From the NCBI GenBank assembly GCA_021799555.1, contig JAJZAG010000089.1, forward strand, positions 1 to 11,643: DNA of 11,643 nt. The letters are read 5' to 3'. Shown here piece by piece: positions 1-6,477 of this stretch (positions are counted from its first letter, which is position 1; each line of letters opens with the position of its first letter). The notes under the pieces were generated by a model. The model did no database searches. It saw only the letters and a program-made list of their open reading frames with translations, and was not told the origin of the DNA. The stretch is from Deltaproteobacteria bacterium. GTDB lineage: Bacteria; Desulfobacterota; Binatia; Binatales; Binataceae. The translations under genes and the position numbers were made by a program.

Positions 1-285
1 GCCTTTGGTGAGCGGCACGATATGCTTGTACATGAGCGGCTCGCCGCCGCAGATCGAGACGAGCGGCGCGCCACATTCCTCGGCCGCGCCCAAAGATTCT
101 TCGAGCGGCATCATGTCACGGATCGACTCTTTGTACTCGACGATCCTGCCGCATCCGACACAGGCCAGATTGCACGCGTGCAGCGGCTCGAGCATCAGCA
201 CGAGCGGAAAGTATTTCTCGCCGCTGCGCTTCTTCTTGCTCATGTAGCGGCCGAGATCGATCATTTGCTTAAGCGGCATCCGCAT
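1..285 (-). CDS. hpnH: HpnH, hopanoid biosynthesis radical SAM protein (5' part, cut by window edge)
   Basis: Only the first 95 codons are present and the frame is open to base 1. The N-terminus reads MRMPLKQMIDLGRYMSKKKR, followed by the stretch LMLEPLHACNLACVGCG. This holds the radical SAM CX3CX2C triad (Cys38, Cys42, Cys45), and a GGEPLMYKHI segment follows at about 84-93. These strings match what I know of HpnH, which adds the 5'-deoxyadenosyl group of SAM to diploptene to give adenosylhopane, the first step of extended hopanoid side-chain synthesis. The ATG at 285 is preferred: a GGAG lies 13 bases upstream, and a second in-frame ATG at 279 is farther from it. The gene starts 36 bp after the TetR gene on the same strand, so co-transcription is likely. 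The identity is firm for the family; the rest of the protein cannot be seen. Confidence 0.85.
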   Translation of the reverse strand, partial: MRMPLKQMIDLGRYMSKKKRSGEKYFPLVLMLEPLHACNLACVGCGRIVEYKESIRDMMPLEESLGAAEECGAPLVSICGGEPLMYKHIVPLTKG

Positions 286-321
286 TCTAGTCAGTGCTCT
301 CCAAGTAGGTACGGAAAATGT

Positions 322-1023
322 TCAGGCGACAGCTTTGCCGCCAGCGTTATCGGTTCTGATTTCCTCGCCAAACAGCCAGCCCGCAACCATCGCAACCGCG
401 CTTTCGGGATCGAGCGGCCGATTCTGCATCATGAAGAGATGCTCGATCAGGATTCCGTTAAGCGCCGAGAGCAGAAATCCCGCCGCCGCTTCGGCCGTGA
501 ATCGGCGGCTGCATAGATTGCGCTCCTGCCCGCGCGCGATCAGTTCCACCAGCATCGCGCGGTAGCCCGAATAAAGCTTCAGCACCTGGTCACTCAGACC
601 CTCGGCGAAATGCTGATCGTGCAACATTTGCGCAATAAAGAACCGCACCGAGCTCGCATTGTCGCGCACGAACAACAGATAGAACTCGACCAGTTTCTGG
701 ATCTGCGCGCGCTCGTCAAGAGCGCCCGCCTCTTCAGCGAAATCGATAAAGTACGGCTCAAGCAGGCGGTTGAGCACCGCGACAAACAATTCTTCCTTGG
801 TCTTGAAGTGCCAGAAAATCAGCGCCTTGCTGACTCGCGCCTCGCGCGCCACTTCCGACATCGAGGTCTCGTGAAAGCCGCGGCTCGCGAACAGATGCAT
901 CGCGGCCTTCAGGATCTCGTCGCGGGAGTCCTGCGAACCGGGACGAATTTCAGGTGCGCCCACCTTTGCCTGAGATAAGCTCATATCGATCCGAGGGCGA
1001 TCCAACCGCCCAAAAGTCTGCAC
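322..1023 (-). CDS. TetR/AcrR-family transcriptional regulator
   Basis: A 233-residue protein from a GTG start, or 220 from the ATG at 984. The TetR N-terminal helix-turn-helix covers about residues 34-80. It begins RDEILKAAMHLFASRGF, continues with the recognition region MSEVAREARVSKALIFWHF, and ends with KTKEELF. The remainder is an all-helical ligand and dimer domain that cannot be assigned to a ligand. The GTG at 1023 has a GAGGA nine bases upstream. The ATG at 984 has only a short GGA five bases upstream but fits the usual short TetR N-terminus, so both starts are possible. The gene lies just upstream of hpnH (36 bp gap) and downstream of a promoter flanked by two operator-like dyads. 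I infer an autoregulated repressor that may also control hpnH. Confidence 0.92.
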   Translation of the reverse strand: MQTFGRLDRPRIDMSLSQAKVGAPEIRPGSQDSRDEILKAAMHLFASRGFHETSMSEVAREARVSKALIFWHFKTKEELFVAVLNRLLEPYFIDFAEEAGALDERAQIQKLVEFYLLFVRDNASSVRFFIAQMLHDQHFAEGLSDQVLKLYSGYRAMLVELIARGQERNLCSRRFTAEAAAGFLLSALNGILIEHLFMMQNRPLDPESAVAMVAGWLFGEEIRTDNAGGKAVA

Positions 1024-1166
1024 GACTCGATCCTCAAACCGCAGGGTTCCGAGATTGGCAATTCCCGCAGTTTCCGTTTCGCAGCCTGAATCCTGTTACG
1101 ACAGACCTCTCGCCAAGCGCATGTCCGACGGCCATCAGGACGGTAAGTCAGACCCATAATGCCTGC

Positions 1167-1180
1167 TAACCATTCGGTCA
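1167..1180. promoter_or_regulatory. Operator-like dyad at the predicted +1 of tetR
   Basis: The plus strand reads TAACCATTCGGTCA, an imperfect palindrome; one half, TCGGTCA, is shared exactly with the site at 1222-1237. TGACC/GGTCA dyads are a common form of TetR-family operators. The position over the predicted transcription start fits repression by the adjacent regulator. Confidence 0.4.
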
Positions 1181-1186
1181 ATCGTC

Positions 1187-1215
1187 ACTCTAGCGGCAGA
1201 TTTGCGATATTTCAA
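1187..1215 (-). promoter_or_regulatory. Predicted sigma70-type promoter of the tetR-hpnH unit
   Basis: On the minus strand the -35 box TTGAAA (1215-1210) is 17 bases from the -10 box TAGAGT (1192-1187). These match the consensus at 5/6 and 4/6 positions. Transcription would start near 1180, leaving a leader of about 155-195 nt before the TetR start. The promoter falls in the only gap between the Gfo/Idh gene and the TetR gene. It is flanked by the dyads at 1167-1180 and 1222-1237. Prediction only. Confidence 0.5.
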
Positions 1216-1221
1216 GACCGG

Positions 1222-1237
1222 CAGTCCGATCGGTCAG
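1222..1237. promoter_or_regulatory. Operator-like dyad upstream of the predicted -35 box of tetR
   Basis: The plus strand reads CAGTCCGATCGGTCAG, centred on CCGATCGG, with 6 of 8 positions symmetric in each half. It shares the TCGGTCA half with the site at 1167-1180; the two copies are 56 bp apart. It lies just upstream of the predicted -35 box, so the two dyads bracket the promoter. Confidence 0.4.
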
Positions 1238-1270
1238 GAAAAAAATCGATTCGGATCCTTAACGAAATGC

Positions 1271-1320
1271 GATGACGAGCTATGACACGCTATGACCACC
1301 ACGCGCCGGAGGCGGTCATA
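1271..1320. repeat. Three 10-bp tandem repeats and an inverted repeat at the 3' end of the Gfo/Idh gene
   Basis: Three adjacent decamers, GATGACGAGC, TATGACACGC and TATGACCACC (1271-1300), share xATGAC at 10-bp spacing. The last one also pairs with GGCGGTCATA (1311-1320), giving a 10-bp stem with one G-U pair and a 10-nt loop. On the minus strand this hairpin overlaps the stop codon of the Gfo/Idh gene. No T-run follows, so it is not a classical intrinsic terminator. It may act as a weak terminator, an mRNA-end stabiliser or a binding site. Confidence 0.35.
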
Positions 1321-2350
1321 CGGTAACTGCGATTTGAGCACCCTTGCGAGCGGACGACTCACGCGCGGCTATCGTCAAGGCAAGGGCGGCGCGAGCCTCT
1401 TTGAGATTGGATGCTACAATCGAGCAGTCCCGTCCGGCTGTGATAGCATGCTCAAAGTCCTGAGCGATCGCGGAAAACCAAGTCGAATGATAGGAGTCGT
1501 CTGCAATATCGGCAACGGAGAGATCTTCACCGTGGCCGTTGCGGCCCGTAAACGTCACGCGATTGCCCTCAATTTCGAGCATCCCGCCTTCGCCGTATAT
1601 CAGGGCGGAAGTTCTGCGGGCGGGTCCGCGCCACGATAGATGCGCTCGCGCGAGGCGGCTGTTGGGAAACTCGACGCGCAGGTCTGCGACGTCCTCGATC
1701 GCGCCGGTGTCCGGCGCAGCGCCCGGCGCAAGGAGGGACGCGGAGATTGCGCTCGGGGCGTCGCCGCCAAACAGCCACTGCATCAGGTAGAAAACGTGCC
1801 ATCCGTGATCGAGCAGAATACCACCGCCGGTGCCACGCCCTGCGCGCCACGCGGTTCCGGCTCCGGAAGCACCGGCGGGCTCGGCGCGGATTCGATCGAG
1901 CGAGATGAAGCGGACGGCGCCGAGACGCCCCTGGTCGATCATGCGCCGCGCGAGCGCATAGGCGGGCGCATACTTCCAGTTATGCACGCACATCAGCACG
2001 CGTTTTTTTTCGCGCGCCAGGGCGGCAGCCGCGTCGAATTCCTCGAGCGTCAGGCACATCGGCTTTTCGACGAGCACGTGCGCGTTCGCCTCGAGCGCGG
2101 CGCGCGCCGTCGCGGCGTGAAAGGCGGGGGGGCTTGCGATATCGACGAAGTCGAGCGCCTCGCCGTCGAGCATCAGCTCCAGATCGTCATAGACTCGGAC
2201 GTTCTTGATCAGGCGAATCGCTTCATGGCGGCGCGCGGCGACCGGGTCGTGCACGACGCCGATATTTATCGTCTCGCGCGCCGCCCATCCGGGCAGATGC
2301 GCGCGTGCGGCAACCTCACCAAACCCCGAAATCGCTCCGCGCAGTTTCAC
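1316..2350 (-). CDS. Gfo/Idh/MocA-family NAD(P)-dependent oxidoreductase
   Basis: A 344-residue protein from the GTG at 2350, a normal length for the family. The N-terminal Rossmann motif RGAISGFGEVAARAHLPGW starts at residue 4. The family's EKP motif is at about 95-97 (HVLVEKPM) and contains the conserved Lys of the active site. The LDHGWHVF segment at 180-187 supplies the usual Asp181 and His185. A C-terminal alpha/beta substrate domain follows. Members oxidise or reduce sugar, inositol or related hydroxyl groups; the substrate here cannot be read. An earlier in-frame GTG at 2407 directly abuts the upstream stop codon, but its extra 19 residues lack family character. Neither start has a strong ribosome-binding site. 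Its closeness to the upstream small membrane-protein gene suggests co-transcription. Confidence 0.88.
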   Translation of the reverse strand: MKLRGAISGFGEVAARAHLPGWAARETINIGVVHDPVAARRHEAIRLIKNVRVYDDLELMLDGEALDFVDIASPPAFHAATARAALEANAHVLVEKPMCLTLEEFDAAAALAREKKRVLMCVHNWKYAPAYALARRMIDQGRLGAVRFISLDRIRAEPAGASGAGTAWRAGRGTGGGILLDHGWHVFYLMQWLFGGDAPSAISASLLAPGAAPDTGAIEDVADLRVEFPNSRLARAHLSWRGPARRTSALIYGEGGMLEIEGNRVTFTGRNGHGEDLSVADIADDSYHSTWFSAIAQDFEHAITAGRDCSIVASNLKEARAALALTIAARESSARKGAQIAVTV

Positions 2351-2407
2351 ACCGAAGCTTGTACAGCTTCCGCACTCCGCTTGGGAGAGGCGAGCGGCAC
2401 GGAGCAC

Positions 2408-2656
2408 TCAATCTTCAAACAATTCGCCGGTTGCGGCGCGGGTCGCGAGCACCAGAGCCGATGCGCCGAGCGTCGCGACGACGATCGCGCTGAGCATGTG
2501 ATGCGCATGCACGCCAAATGGACCGAACATCCATCCGCCGATCACTCCACCCACCAGCCCGAGCAGCAGGTCACCGACGAATCCATAGCCGTCGCCGCGA
2601 ATCATTTTTCCCGCGAGCCATCCCGCGACAAGACCGACAATTATCGAAGAGATCAT
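2408..2656 (-). CDS. GlsB/YeaQ/YmgE-family small membrane protein
   Basis: An 82-residue, very hydrophobic protein. It has three predicted membrane segments at about residues 2-17, 27-45 and 54-71, rich in Gly pairs (VGLVAGWLAGKMI, LLGLVGGVIGGWMFG). The charged turn RGDGYGFVGD between segments one and two is typical of the GlsB/YeaQ (transglycosylase-associated) family. That family is linked to stress response but has no established biochemical activity. The ATG at 2656 has a GGAG nine bases upstream. The gene ends right before the possible GTG of the Gfo/Idh gene. It lies 161 bp after the LLM oxidoreductase gene, so it may have its own promoter. Confidence 0.85.
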   Translation of the reverse strand: MISSIIVGLVAGWLAGKMIRGDGYGFVGDLLLGLVGGVIGGWMFGPFGVHAHHMLSAIVVATLGASALVLATRAATGELFED

Positions 2657-2712
2657 AGCGATCCACTCCCCTGCGAGTTCTGGATCGAACTGCCAGCAAG
2701 AGTGCTGCCACG

Positions 2713-2733
2713 AAAAATCCCAATTGGCTTGGG
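2713..2733 (-). terminator. Weak intrinsic-terminator-like hairpin between the LLM oxidoreductase and glsB-like genes
   Basis: On the minus strand CCCAA (2733-2729) and TTGGG (2723-2719) form a 5-bp stem with a 5-nt loop, followed by ATTTTT. The run of Ts is convincing but the stem is short. It sits in the 161-bp gap after the LLM gene and could separate the upstream operon from the glsB-like/Gfo pair. Confidence 0.25.
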
Positions 2734-2817
2734 GACAATATAGGGCCGCCGATGCCGCCTTGCGGCTGCATCCCGCCGTCCGTTTACTGCATCGCGCCGG
2801 GCGCGCGGATCATTCCT

Positions 2818-3669
2818 TCAGACGTACGCCGCGGCGACTCGCTCGAGCATCCGCGGCATCGTGTCGGGGGTGAAATCCGACAGGCCAACCACGAATCGCG
2901 ACACGCCAGTCTCGGCAAAGCGCGCGAGCTCGGACTGGACCTTGGCGCGATCGCCCTGGATATAGCCCATCACGGTAATATCGAGCCGCGCGAAATCGCG
3001 GCCGGCGGCGGCGCATTCGCGTTTGAGTTCGGCCAGCTTTTCGCTCATGAACTCCGGCGTCACTCGAATCGGACACCATCCGTCGCCCCACTTCGCAACG
3101 CGCTTGAGCGCGTTCTTGTCGAGGCTACCGATCGACACGAGCGGACCATTTTTTTGCGCGGGCTTGGGCGAGCATCTGACTGAGGGAAATTTGACGTACT
3201 TGCCGTCGAACGCGGCTTCGTCGTGGGTCCACAACTCGCGCATCGCGGCGATATATTCGCGCGTCTGCGTCCATCGCTTCGGAAAATCGACCGCGAATAG
3301 ATCGCATTCCTCGCGCAGCCATCCCGCGCCGATTCCGAAAATCACCCTGCCGCCGGAAAACGCGTCGAGCGTCGCGATCTGATTCGCGAGCGCGACCGGG
3401 TGATGCTCCGGCACGAGACATATCCCGGTTGCGAGTTTGAGCGACTTGGTCACGGCGGCGGCCATGCTGAGCGCGACGATCTGATCGGCCATCGAGAAGT
3501 AGATCGGCGGAATATCGCCGCCGCCGGGAAATTTGGTCGCGGGATTTGCGGGAACCGCGGGATGCTCCGGGATCCAGACGGATTCGTAACCGAGGGATTC
3601 CGCGATTCGCGCGAACTCGCCCGGGTTTCCATTGCGTCCGCTGAACGGGGTAAGTAGTCCGATTTTCAT
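2818..3669 (-). CDS. LLM-class flavin/F420-dependent oxidoreductase
   Basis: A 283-residue protein of the luciferase-like monooxygenase fold, close in size to F420-dependent members (280-350 residues). Visible signatures are MKIGLLTPFSG at the start, ESLGYESVWIPEHP at 25-38, TGICLVPEHHPVALANQIATLD at 81-102, SGGRVIFGIGAGW at 105-117 and GSLDKNALKRVAKWGDGW at 181-198. The GRV-FGIG-GW region and the EHHPVALA region are hallmarks of the F420 subgroup. It probably transfers hydride between reduced F420 or FMN and an unknown organic substrate. The ATG at 3669 is preceded by AGGAG at a 5-base spacing, which decides against the in-frame codon five residues upstream. It lies 46 bp downstream of the GmhB-like gene. 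A role in the neighbouring head-group pathway is possible but unproven. Confidence 0.85.
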   Translation of the reverse strand: MKIGLLTPFSGRNGNPGEFARIAESLGYESVWIPEHPAVPANPATKFPGGGDIPPIYFSMADQIVALSMAAAVTKSLKLATGICLVPEHHPVALANQIATLDAFSGGRVIFGIGAGWLREECDLFAVDFPKRWTQTREYIAAMRELWTHDEAAFDGKYVKFPSVRCSPKPAQKNGPLVSIGSLDKNALKRVAKWGDGWCPIRVTPEFMSEKLAELKRECAAAGRDFARLDITVMGYIQGDRAKVQSELARFAETGVSRFVVGLSDFTPDTMPRMLERVAAAYV

Positions 3670-3715
3670 GGCGCGCTCCTGCAAGCAGTCCAGGCTCCCG
3701 CGACGCGAATCGCGG

Positions 3716-4189
3716 CTATGTCCAGCCGAAGAAATCGCGGGCCGGAACGAAGCGGCCGACGCCGGCGGCGCGCGCCGCTAATTCGTCGATTTCCTGATCT
3801 CCTACCATCGTCGAGGACTTCAGGTCCACCCCGTAGAGTTCCGCCAGTTCGGTGATCATGCCGCCTTTGGGCTTGCGGCAGGGGCAATTGTCGGCATCGT
3901 CGTGCGGGCAAACCTTCCACGCGGTGACGATATCGCCGAGCTTGCGATCGAGATCCTCCATCGCGGCTTCAAAGGCCGCCATCGTGAAGCGTCCGCGCTT
4001 GATCTTGGACTGATTGGTGACAATGAAGATCAGATGATCGTGCATCGGAGCGAGTTTCTCCGCGACGCCGGGCAGCAGATCGATCGCGATATTGCCGCGC
4101 GCATCGACGGGCAGTTCGCGCGACTCGTCGATCCTGACTAGCGTGCCCGCGAGATCGAGGAACAGTGCGGCGTTGCCGTTTTCGTTCAT
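3716..4189 (-). CDS. GmhB-like HAD-superfamily (IIIA) protein with altered motif I
   Basis: A 157-residue protein from the ATG at 4189, short compared with GmhB (about 180-190). The nucleophile Asp12 lies in LFLDLAGTLVRI. Motif II is IFIVTNQS (Thr58, Asn59, Gln60). The structural zinc site of the GmhB/histidinol-phosphatase group is complete: Cys94, His96, Cys102, Cys104 in CPHDDADNCPC, followed by RKPKGGM with motif III Lys106/Lys108. Motif IV is VGDQEIDELAA (Asp131, Asp135). The family would dephosphorylate sugar bisphosphates or similar compounds. The second Asp of motif I, the usual general acid/base, is Ala14, so ordinary phosphatase activity is doubtful; DxAGT is the form seen in phosphonoacetaldehyde hydrolase. 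The gene starts 19 bp after the aminotransferase stop, so it belongs to the same transcript. Confidence 0.83.
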   Translation of the reverse strand: MNENGNAALFLDLAGTLVRIDESRELPVDARGNIAIDLLPGVAEKLAPMHDHLIFIVTNQSKIKRGRFTMAAFEAAMEDLDRKLGDIVTAWKVCPHDDADNCPCRKPKGGMITELAELYGVDLKSSTMVGDQEIDELAARAAGVGRFVPARDFFGWT

Positions 4190-4208
4190 CGCTGAACCCG
4201 GCGGAACC

Positions 4209-5567
4209 TCAGGCGGCGCGCCAATCGACGTGATCGCGAACCTCGGCGAAGACCTCGTCAAGGATCGCGACGCCGGCCTCGGCCTGCGCCTCGGTAATCA
4301 CGAGCGGGGGGTTGATCCGGATGCGCGGGAAGTAGCTCATCGTCACGAGGCCGCGTTTAAGCGCCTCTTTGAAGATGTGCTCGGTGACCTTTTTGCCGAG
4401 CAGCTCTTTGGTCTTTAGATCGCGCACCAACTCGATGCCAATCAGCAATCCTTTGCCGCGCACGTCGCCGATAAATTCGTACTTCTCCTGAAGCCGACGC
4501 AGCCGCGATAGTATCACCGCGCCGACCTTGCGCGAGTTCTCGACCAGATGCTCGTCGCGAATGGTTTTGAGAGTCTCCGACACGGCGACCGCCGCGAGTG
4601 GATTTCCACCGTAGCTCGAGGACGAAGCGCTGGGCTTGCCGAAGGGCTCCGCCTTGCCGATCTCTTCGCTGAGCAGCACGCCCGAAACCGGGAAGCCTGA
4701 ACCCATCCCTTTGCCGATCGTGATCGCGTCCGGTGCTACACCGCTGTGTTCGACACCCCACATTTTTCCAGTGCGGCCGAATCCGGTGATCATCTCGTCG
4801 GCGATCAAAAGCGCACCCAGGTCTTTTGCCAGTGACGCGATTGCGGGCAGCCAGTCGTCAGGCGGAATGACGTTGCCGGCAGTGCCTTGCATCGGTTCGA
4901 CGAGAATCGCGGCTACCTCTCCGGCCGAGGAATTTTTGATTTGCTGGCGAGCGAAATCGACGCAGGCGAGACCGCACGACGGATGCTCAAGCTTGAAGGG
5001 ACATCGGTAGCAATCCGCATAGGGAACCTGATAGCGGCCGCCGGGAAGCGGCCCGTAACCCTGCTTGGATTCGTCGCCGACGAGGCCGAGCACGCCCATC
5101 GTCTTGCCATGAAAACCGCCCCAGAAAGCGACGACTTCGTGCTTTTTGGTATAGGAGCGCGCCAGGCGCAGGGCGGCTTCGACGGCCTCGGCGCCGCCGC
5201 TATAGAGATGCGACCGCTTGAGCTTCCCCGGCGCCGCGTCGCTCAGCAGCTTGAACGCTTCGGCGCGCTCGCGGGTCGCAAAGGTTCCGACGGTCAGACG
5301 CGCGGCCTGCTTGGCGAGCGCAGAGGCCATCCGCGGATGCGCATGTCCGAGACTTGCAACGGCAACCCCGGCGAAGAAATCGATGTAGGTGTTGCCGTCG
5401 GCGTCGGTCAGGCTTGCGCCCTCGCCGTGGTCGAATGCGACGCCTGCAAGCAGGGAGATACGCTGGCGGCCGGGCGCTATATGGCGCTGTTCTTGGTCGA
5501 AGATCTCGATCGATTTGGGTCCGGGGACCACGGTGCGAATTGAGGGTAGTTTGCCGTTGGATGCCAT
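4209..5567 (-). CDS. Class III (acetylornithine/GABA-type) PLP-dependent aminotransferase
   Basis: A 452-residue protein from the ATG at 5567, the usual length for class III aminotransferases. Motifs in order: SGGAEAVEAALRLAR (123-137), FWGGFHGKTMG (148-158), LVEPMQG (222-228), LLIADEMITGFGRTG (253-267) with Asp257 for the pyridine nitrogen, and DAITIGKGMGSGFPVSG with the PLP Schiff-base Lys286. It should exchange an amino group between an amino donor and an aldehyde or ketone; the substrate is unknown. Residues 186-202 hold an inserted CYRCPF...CGLAC segment with four Cys (186, 189, 198, 202), which could bind metal. The frame is open farther upstream, but conserved sequence starts close to 5567, where no clear ribosome-binding site is visible. 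It sits 61 bp after the ATP-grasp gene. Confidence 0.92.
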   Translation of the reverse strand: MASNGKLPSIRTVVPGPKSIEIFDQEQRHIAPGRQRISLLAGVAFDHGEGASLTDADGNTYIDFFAGVAVASLGHAHPRMASALAKQAARLTVGTFATRERAEAFKLLSDAAPGKLKRSHLYSGGAEAVEAALRLARSYTKKHEVVAFWGGFHGKTMGVLGLVGDESKQGYGPLPGGRYQVPYADCYRCPFKLEHPSCGLACVDFARQQIKNSSAGEVAAILVEPMQGTAGNVIPPDDWLPAIASLAKDLGALLIADEMITGFGRTGKMWGVEHSGVAPDAITIGKGMGSGFPVSGVLLSEEIGKAEPFGKPSASSSSYGGNPLAAVAVSETLKTIRDEHLVENSRKVGAVILSRLRRLQEKYEFIGDVRGKGLLIGIELVRDLKTKELLGKKVTEHIFKEALKRGLVTMSYFPRIRINPPLVITEAQAEAGVAILDEVFAEVRDHVDWRAA

Positions 5568-5628
5568 CAGCGCGTACGCGTCGAATACCTTTTTATTCAG
5601 ATTTGAACGATTCCCGGTCCGGGCGTTT

Positions 5629-6477
5629 TCAGATGGTATGCGCCGCCGGGCGCGGACGCGAGAGGATCGCAACCGCGCGGCGCGCGATCGCGCGTGCGGC
5701 CGCTGTCCGCACCCTGCTGTAGCTGGGCCAGTCGTTAAAGTCGATTATCGCGAAGCGTTCGCCGTTCAGGACGGCGTCGCCTCCCCACGCTTCGAGGCCA
5801 AGCGCACCTGCGGCGGATTGTCCGGCGTCGGCCAGCGCGCGGACGGCGGCCTCGGGCACTTCGCCTGACTCCGCCAGTGCGGAAAAATAAATTCCGCCGC
5901 TGACGCCGTAAAACTTGATCAGTACGCCGGAGTATTCCTGCTGAACATAAGCGAAGCGGATTCCGCGTCGCGCAAAAGATTGAAGCCGCGCCTCGATCTC
6001 CTCGCGTCCGACCGCGCGTCCAACGTCTTCCGGACCGAGCGCATGGAGGTCGCCGCGCTTGATATAGACGGGGACGGTTAGATCGACCCCCGCAAGCGCG
6101 CGTGGATCGAGCGCTGCTCCGGTCGCGACCAGCGCTCCCGCCGGAGTCGGCACCCCGGCGCGGGCGAGACCGGGAGCGAGCAGATCTCGATAGCAATTGC
6201 GGATCGCGAGCGCCGAATTGATCGCTTTGGCGCCCGCGCGCTCGGCTTCGGCGAGCCGCTTAAGCGCGTTTTCGCTCTGGCACATCGCAAGGATAATATC
6301 CGGCGCAGCATCGGCCGCGCCCGATGAGGCCGCGAACCGACGCGCATCGATCGATTCCGTTGCGAAGCCCTCGCGCGCAAGCTCGGCCAACGCGAGATCG
6401 AGAATCGCGGCGTCGGCTGCCACCTTACCGGGTGAAAACTCGGGTTCGCGATAAATTCCGAGCGCTCGATAGCTCAT
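5629..6477 (-). CDS. ATP-grasp-fold ligase/kinase of unknown substrate
   Basis: A 282-residue protein. ATP-grasp features are a pre-ATP-grasp Rossmann-like half (1-85), INSALAIRNCYRDLLAPGL (86-104), the nucleotide-lysine strand VPVYIKRGDLHAL (Lys140), the second ATP-binding strand FAYVQQEYSG (Glu181), and the metal-binding end GGDAVLNGERFAIIDFNDWPSY with Asp246 and Asn248. Such enzymes join a carboxylate to an amine or thiol through an acyl phosphate; a few act as kinases. It is close in size and motifs to RimK-like ligases but lacks any assignable partner domain. Its ATG overlaps the nucleotidyltransferase stop (ATGA), with GGAG eight bases upstream. This shows translational coupling and suggests that both act on the same pathway intermediate. 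Confidence 0.78.
   Translation of the reverse strand: MSYRALGIYREPEFSPGKVAADAAILDLALAELAREGFATESIDARRFAASSGAADAAPDIILAMCQSENALKRLAEAERAGAKAINSALAIRNCYRDLLAPGLARAGVPTPAGALVATGAALDPRALAGVDLTVPVYIKRGDLHALGPEDVGRAVGREEIEARLQSFARRGIRFAYVQQEYSGVLIKFYGVSGGIYFSALAESGEVPEAAVRALADAGQSAAGALGLEAWGGDAVLNGERFAIIDFNDWPSYSRVRTAAARAIARRAVAILSRPRPAAHTI

Noticed and set aside
1640..2743. A 367-codon plus-strand open frame
   Set aside because: It lies antisense to the Gfo/Idh and GlsB-like genes, which have clear family motifs. Its composition is low-complexity and rich in Arg, Ala and Gly, as expected from opposite-strand GC-rich DNA.
2754..2766. GCCGC-CTT-GCGGC hairpin between the LLM and GlsB-like genes
   Set aside because: A 5-bp stem in GC-rich DNA with no T-run is expected by chance.
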